A DNA stretch of 9,539 nt from Candidatus Latescibacterota bacterium. Lineage in GTDB: Bacteria; JAAXHH01; JABIQT01. Location of the stretch: contig JABIQT010000224.1 in assembly GCA_018667995.1 (NCBI GenBank), forward strand, positions 1 to 9,539. The letters are read 5' to 3'. The position numbers were made by a program, and so were the translations under genes. Of this stretch, positions 7,072-9,539 are shown piece by piece; positions within the stretch are counted from its first letter, which is position 1; each line of letters begins with the position of its first letter. A model generated the notes under the pieces. The model did no database searches. It was not told the DNA's origin and worked only from the letters and a program-made list of their open reading frames with translations.

Positions 7072-8070
7072 ATGAAATCGTTTTTGGACAGATTGCAGGA
7101 ATCTGAACCTTTGATATTTGACGGTGGATTTGGTTCGCAGTTGTTCGTGCGTGGCATAGAACTAGCCAACAGCGCCATTGCCAATGAATCGCATCCGGAA
7201 GCCGTTACCGATATCCATCTCGAATATATCGAGGCTGGTTCGGATGCCATCGAGACAAACACGTTCGTAGCATCATTCCCACACCTGGAGATGGCAGGTA
7301 AGGACGCATCCGCCTCTGATGGCCTGGTTCGTCGTTCGGTCGAATTGGCGAGGGAGGCGATTTCCCGTAGCGGCAAAGAGGTCTATCTTGCCGGGTCCAT
7401 TGGTCCGTTGCCCGGAGCCATAGAAGCCGATAGTGGAGACACTGATTTCGGGATTGCCAACTCTATTGCGAGAGAGGCACACGAAAGAGTTGCCACGGTA
7501 TTGGCAGAAGGCGAAGTCGATTTTTTCTGTATCGAAACTATGTTTTCTGCCAAGGAAGCGGCTATCGCCGTCGATGTCATACGTCAGTTCAATATACCGG
7601 TAGCCGTTAATCTGACTTACAAGTACACAAAAGACCGGAAAACCGGGCAGGTAATCTACAAGACTGACTGGGGGAATTCTGCCGATGATCTGTTAGGCAT
7701 ACTTTCCAGTGGCGAGCTTTCCGGCGGAGTTGATCTGCTCGATAGCGTGCATCTGCTCGGGCTCAATTGCGGAGCCGAATCGCGGCGCGATGAGCACACC
7801 GGAATGCCCTATGCCATCAATGGTCTTCAACAGCTCAAGGACGCCATGGACGAGCGTGGCATTACCTCAAAAAAGATGATGACACATCCGAACGCCGGCA
7901 AAGCCCAGTTGGATAAAAATCATAACACCTATTACGCACAAACCCCTGATGATATGGCTGCTTACCTCCCTGAACTTCTTGAAGTGGGTGCCTATATTAT
8001 TGGAGGCTGCTGCGGCACCGGCCCAAGTCATATTCGAGCTTTTCGTGATATCCTTGACGGTCGCGCCTAA
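7072..8070 (+). CDS. Homocysteine S-methyltransferase family protein
   Basis: This is a zinc-dependent methyltransferase of the MmuM / betaine-homocysteine / MetH N-terminal domain family (S-methyl_trans), 332 residues, full length. The barrel begins with LIFDGGFGSQL (14-24), followed by SDAIETNTF (57-65), AGSIGPLP (107-114) and FCIETMFSA (152-160). The three zinc-binding cysteines are C233 in GLNCGAES and C313-C314 in GGCCGTGPSHI. Family members transfer a methyl group from a donor (S-methylmethionine, betaine, a methylcorrinoid or methyl-folate) to the zinc-bound thiolate of homocysteine. The donor here is not readable. Beside an MtaA-type methyltransferase gene, a corrinoid-linked demethylation role is likely, with the enzyme acting as methyl donor-side or acceptor-side transferase (inference). 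The start is ATG 7072 with GGGAG at 7062-7066, 45 bases after the reductase gene. Confidence 0.92.
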   Translation: MKSFLDRLQESEPLIFDGGFGSQLFVRGIELANSAIANESHPEAVTDIHLEYIEAGSDAIETNTFVASFPHLEMAGKDASASDGLVRRSVELAREAISRSGKEVYLAGSIGPLPGAIEADSGDTDFGIANSIAREAHERVATVLAEGEVDFFCIETMFSAKEAAIAVDVIRQFNIPVAVNLTYKYTKDRKTGQVIYKTDWGNSADDLLGILSSGELSGGVDLLDSVHLLGLNCGAESRRDEHTGMPYAINGLQQLKDAMDERGITSKKMMTHPNAGKAQLDKNHNTYYAQTPDDMAAYLPELLEVGAYIIGGCCGTGPSHIRAFRDILDGRA

Positions 8071-8120
8071 GACATTTAATGATGGCGCCGCCGAGATAGG
8101 CATCGGAGGATAGCAGGACC

Positions 8121-8375
8121 ATGGCGGAATTTCAGGTACTATATTGGAAGGACATTCCGGCACAGGTCAGAGCCTACGAAGGTCGGAAACGAAAATCAAT
8201 ACAGCTGCCGGACCGGTTCCAACTGGCGATAGACCAGCGGGCTATGATTGAGGGCCTGGCAGGTACAGATGCTTATCTGGAGCATTGGGAATGGACGGAA
8301 AAGCAGGAGCGTTCCGGATCAGCCGATACCGTTCTGAACGATGTGGTACGCGAATTACTCGAAAAACATAAGTGA
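8121..8375 (+). CDS. Small 'virulence factor' domain protein (PF13769-like)
   Basis: This is an 84-residue soluble protein. The pattern YWKDIPAQVRAYEGRKRKS (9-27), then LPDRFQLAIDQRAM (29-42) and GTDAYLEHWEW (48-58), fits my recollection of the family named 'virulence factor' (PF13769). The name is historical, and I know of no established biochemical activity. From memory, genes of this family often sit beside methyltransferase, corrinoid and methylenetetrahydrofolate-reductase genes in proteobacteria, which agrees with the placement here between a homocysteine methyltransferase and an MtaA-type gene. It is therefore more likely an accessory or assembly factor of methyl transfer than a virulence protein (inference). 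GGAGGA (8105-8110) lies ten bases before the ATG. It has no signal peptide, membrane helix or cysteine. Confidence 0.8.
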   Translation: MAEFQVLYWKDIPAQVRAYEGRKRKSIQLPDRFQLAIDQRAMIEGLAGTDAYLEHWEWTEKQERSGSADTVLNDVVRELLEKHK

Positions 8376-8500
8376 TGTCGGGGAACGGCACCGATCGTTT
8401 ATAGCACTCCAGCAACTAAGTGCCCGAAAATAGGGCGTGCCGGTCACGGATGTCATAACGATTTCAGAATCGCTGAACTGAAATGAACTGAGGGAATCAC
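8376..8500 (+). promoter_or_regulatory. Possible structured leader ahead of the 210-residue protein gene
   Basis: This 125-base gap contains several complementary pairs: CGGCAC (8386-8391) with GTGCCG (8437-8442), enclosing GCACT (8404-8408) with AGTGC (8419-8423), and CCC with GGG (8423-8435). Just downstream CGATT/AATCG (8459-8472) overlaps TTCAG/CTGAA (8463-8477), so those two hairpins exclude each other. A TGAACTGA direct repeat (8474-8481 and 8484-8491) abuts the ribosome binding site GAGGGA. No known riboswitch consensus was recognised, and the stems are short. Confidence 0.25.
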
Positions 8501-9133
8501 ATGGGCCAGACTTTGAACATTGGCGAGCGCATTGAACTTGTGCCTATGGATAATCACTGCGATGGCATTTCTGTGGCGCTATATAGCCATAATGGTGCGG
8601 CAGGCGACGGATATCTGGTACATACCTACAGCCGTCACAGAAGTGCACAGGAGAGAGTGGGATTCCTACAGAAAGCCATGCGCGTTCTTGGTGGCCTGGA
8701 AGAGGGAGAGGACCATCTTCTCCGTTTTTCGTGCGGGCACGATCACGAGCAGGGGATCAAGCGCATATTTCTGGAGGCCTGCAAGCTCTCATCGGTCGAC
8801 GAACTACACGCCAAGCCGCTGCATGTATTGGACAAGAAGTCTGGGTTGACCGTGCAAGCCGATTGCAATGGAGCAGGTGTCTACCGTGTGACGGCTCACG
8901 GTGAAGGAAATGATGCTGATCGCCGTATAAATCTCATCGCTGGTGGCCTGTTAAAGCTGGGGCAGATGGTAGAGGTGGAAGGACACTTGGACACGATTGC
9001 ATTTCCGTGCTCCCAGAACCATGACGCCATGATCGGACTGCTGCTCGTCCGTTCACCCAACGTTCGTGCGGCCCTGCGTGAGCAGGAAATGACCGCTTCG
9101 CGGGGTGTCTTAGCCGCGCCCAGTCAACAGTAA
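8501..9133 (+). CDS. Unrecognised 210-residue protein with two related Cys-x3-His halves
   Basis: I do not recognise the family. The protein is soluble by eye, with no signal peptide or membrane helix, and is fairly His- and Asp-rich. Two segments align with each other at a spacing of 92 residues: about 38-94, ending LLRFSCGHDHEQGIKRIFLEA, and about 127-185, ending TIAFPCSQNHDAMIGLLLVRS (each given here as separate repeats). Both keep a run of small and hydrophobic residues (RVLGGLEEGE and GLLKLGQMVEVEG), then Cys, three residues, His (C78/H82 and C170/H174) and an Ile four on. The first half also has H80. Such a paired Cys/His pattern could bind a metal or, more speculatively, ligate a corrinoid. 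ATG 8501 follows GAGGGA at 8490-8495. It lies 48 bases before the MtaA-type gene and 125 after the PF13769-like gene, so a role in methyl transfer is plausible from position only. Confidence 0.85.
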   Translation: MGQTLNIGERIELVPMDNHCDGISVALYSHNGAAGDGYLVHTYSRHRSAQERVGFLQKAMRVLGGLEEGEDHLLRFSCGHDHEQGIKRIFLEACKLSSVDELHAKPLHVLDKKSGLTVQADCNGAGVYRVTAHGEGNDADRRINLIAGGLLKLGQMVEVEGHLDTIAFPCSQNHDAMIGLLLVRSPNVRAALREQEMTASRGVLAAPSQQ

Positions 9134-9181
9134 TAACCGCAGAATATGTTTCCATAAACAGTCCACGAGGGGAAATAGCGT

Positions 9182-9539
9182 ATGTCCAGCAGTCAATCGG
9201 TCCCAGCGATGTCTTCGCGTGAACGAGTTCTATCCGCACTGGCCAGAAAACCCGTGGACCGAACGCCAGTCTGCAATCCGACATCCGTGGCTACGGTTGA
9301 GTTGATGGACCTTGTAGATGCCCCATTCCCGGAGGCTAACAGGAATCCGGAGTTAATGGCTCGATTGGCAGCTACCAGTTATACGGAACTTGGATTCGAT
9401 TCCATCATGCCGGTATTCTCCATCATTCAGGAGTCAAGTGCTCTGGGATGCAGTATCCAATGGGAACAGAAGGATAATTGGCCTACTGTGCGGATGGGAG
9501 ATCCTATTTGGGAAGATGCGGACGATATCAAGATTCCGC
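9182..9539 (+). CDS. MtaA/CmuA-type methyltransferase, uroporphyrinogen decarboxylase fold (3' partial)
   Basis: The first 119 residues are present, and the frame is still open at the window end. The start ATG 9182 follows GAGGGGAA at 9167-9174. RERVLSALARKPVDRTPVCN (13-32), then VATVELMDLVDAPFPEANRN (36-55), then ELMARLAATSYTELGFDSI and a segment ending SALGCSIQWE are the characteristic opening of methylcobamide:CoM-type (MtaA) and CmuA/MtbA methyltransferases rather than haem-pathway HemE. Enzymes of this family move a methyl group between a corrinoid protein and a thiol, or onto tetrahydrofolate in CmuA-like pathways. The zinc-binding His/Cys motif lies in the missing part, so activity cannot be checked here. 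The neighbouring homocysteine-methyltransferase-type and PF13769-like genes support a methyl-transfer cluster whose corrinoid protein should follow. Confidence 0.9.
   Translation, partial: MSSSQSVPAMSSRERVLSALARKPVDRTPVCNPTSVATVELMDLVDAPFPEANRNPELMARLAATSYTELGFDSIMPVFSIIQESSALGCSIQWEQKDNWPTVRMGDPIWEDADDIKIP

Noticed and set aside
8934-9284. 116-residue open frame on the minus strand across the unknown protein and the MtaA-type start
   Set aside because: It is antisense to two convincing genes and shows no recognisable domain.

Overview
The window is a dense, one-directional bacterial gene block: ten larger genes, all on the + strand, with gaps from overlap up to about 190 bases. It holds no RNA genes, mobile elements or CRISPR array that I can see. 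Base composition is moderate, roughly 50-55% G+C by eye, and looks even along the window. Shine-Dalgarno sequences precede most genes. The lineage cannot be fixed from this sequence. The gene types (BMP-type ABC importer, GlcD-like oxidase, corrinoid-type methyltransferase genes) are common in metabolically versatile environmental bacteria.

Layout. Bases 1-1812 hold two permeases of a nucleoside/BMP-type ABC importer. The first is cut by the window start, so its ATPase and lipoprotein probably lie upstream. Bases 1876-3250 hold a pterin pair: a tandem double-domain 6-pyruvoyl-tetrahydropterin synthase overlapping folE (GTP cyclohydrolase I). Bases 3313-7026 hold three oxidoreductases: a GlcD-like FAD 2-hydroxyacid oxidase, a D-2-hydroxyacid dehydrogenase-family protein lacking the usual catalytic Glu, and a ketopantoate-reductase-family protein. 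Bases 7072-9539 hold a methyl-transfer group: a zinc homocysteine S-methyltransferase-type enzyme, a small 'virulence factor' domain protein, an unrecognised 210-residue protein made of two related halves, and the start of an MtaA/CmuA-type (uroporphyrinogen-decarboxylase-fold) methyltransferase.

Working model (inference). The block reads as a catabolic island. A small, probably methylated or nucleoside-like substrate is imported and demethylated through a corrinoid/pterin route, and the resulting hydroxy- or oxo-acid is handled by the FAD oxidase and the NAD(P)-dependent reductases. Making the first two pterin-pathway enzymes inside the island suggests that a reduced pterin is used as methyl carrier or reductant. 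No corrinoid protein, MetF-like reductase or corrinoid-activating protein is in view; these would be expected just downstream.

Most notable points: the fused PTPS whose N-terminal half has lost two active-site residues, with a strong internal ribosome binding site exactly at the domain junction; a 15-codon leader ORF whose stop overlaps the glcD-like start; the two-repeat Cys-x3-His protein; and the dehydrogenase with an altered active site.
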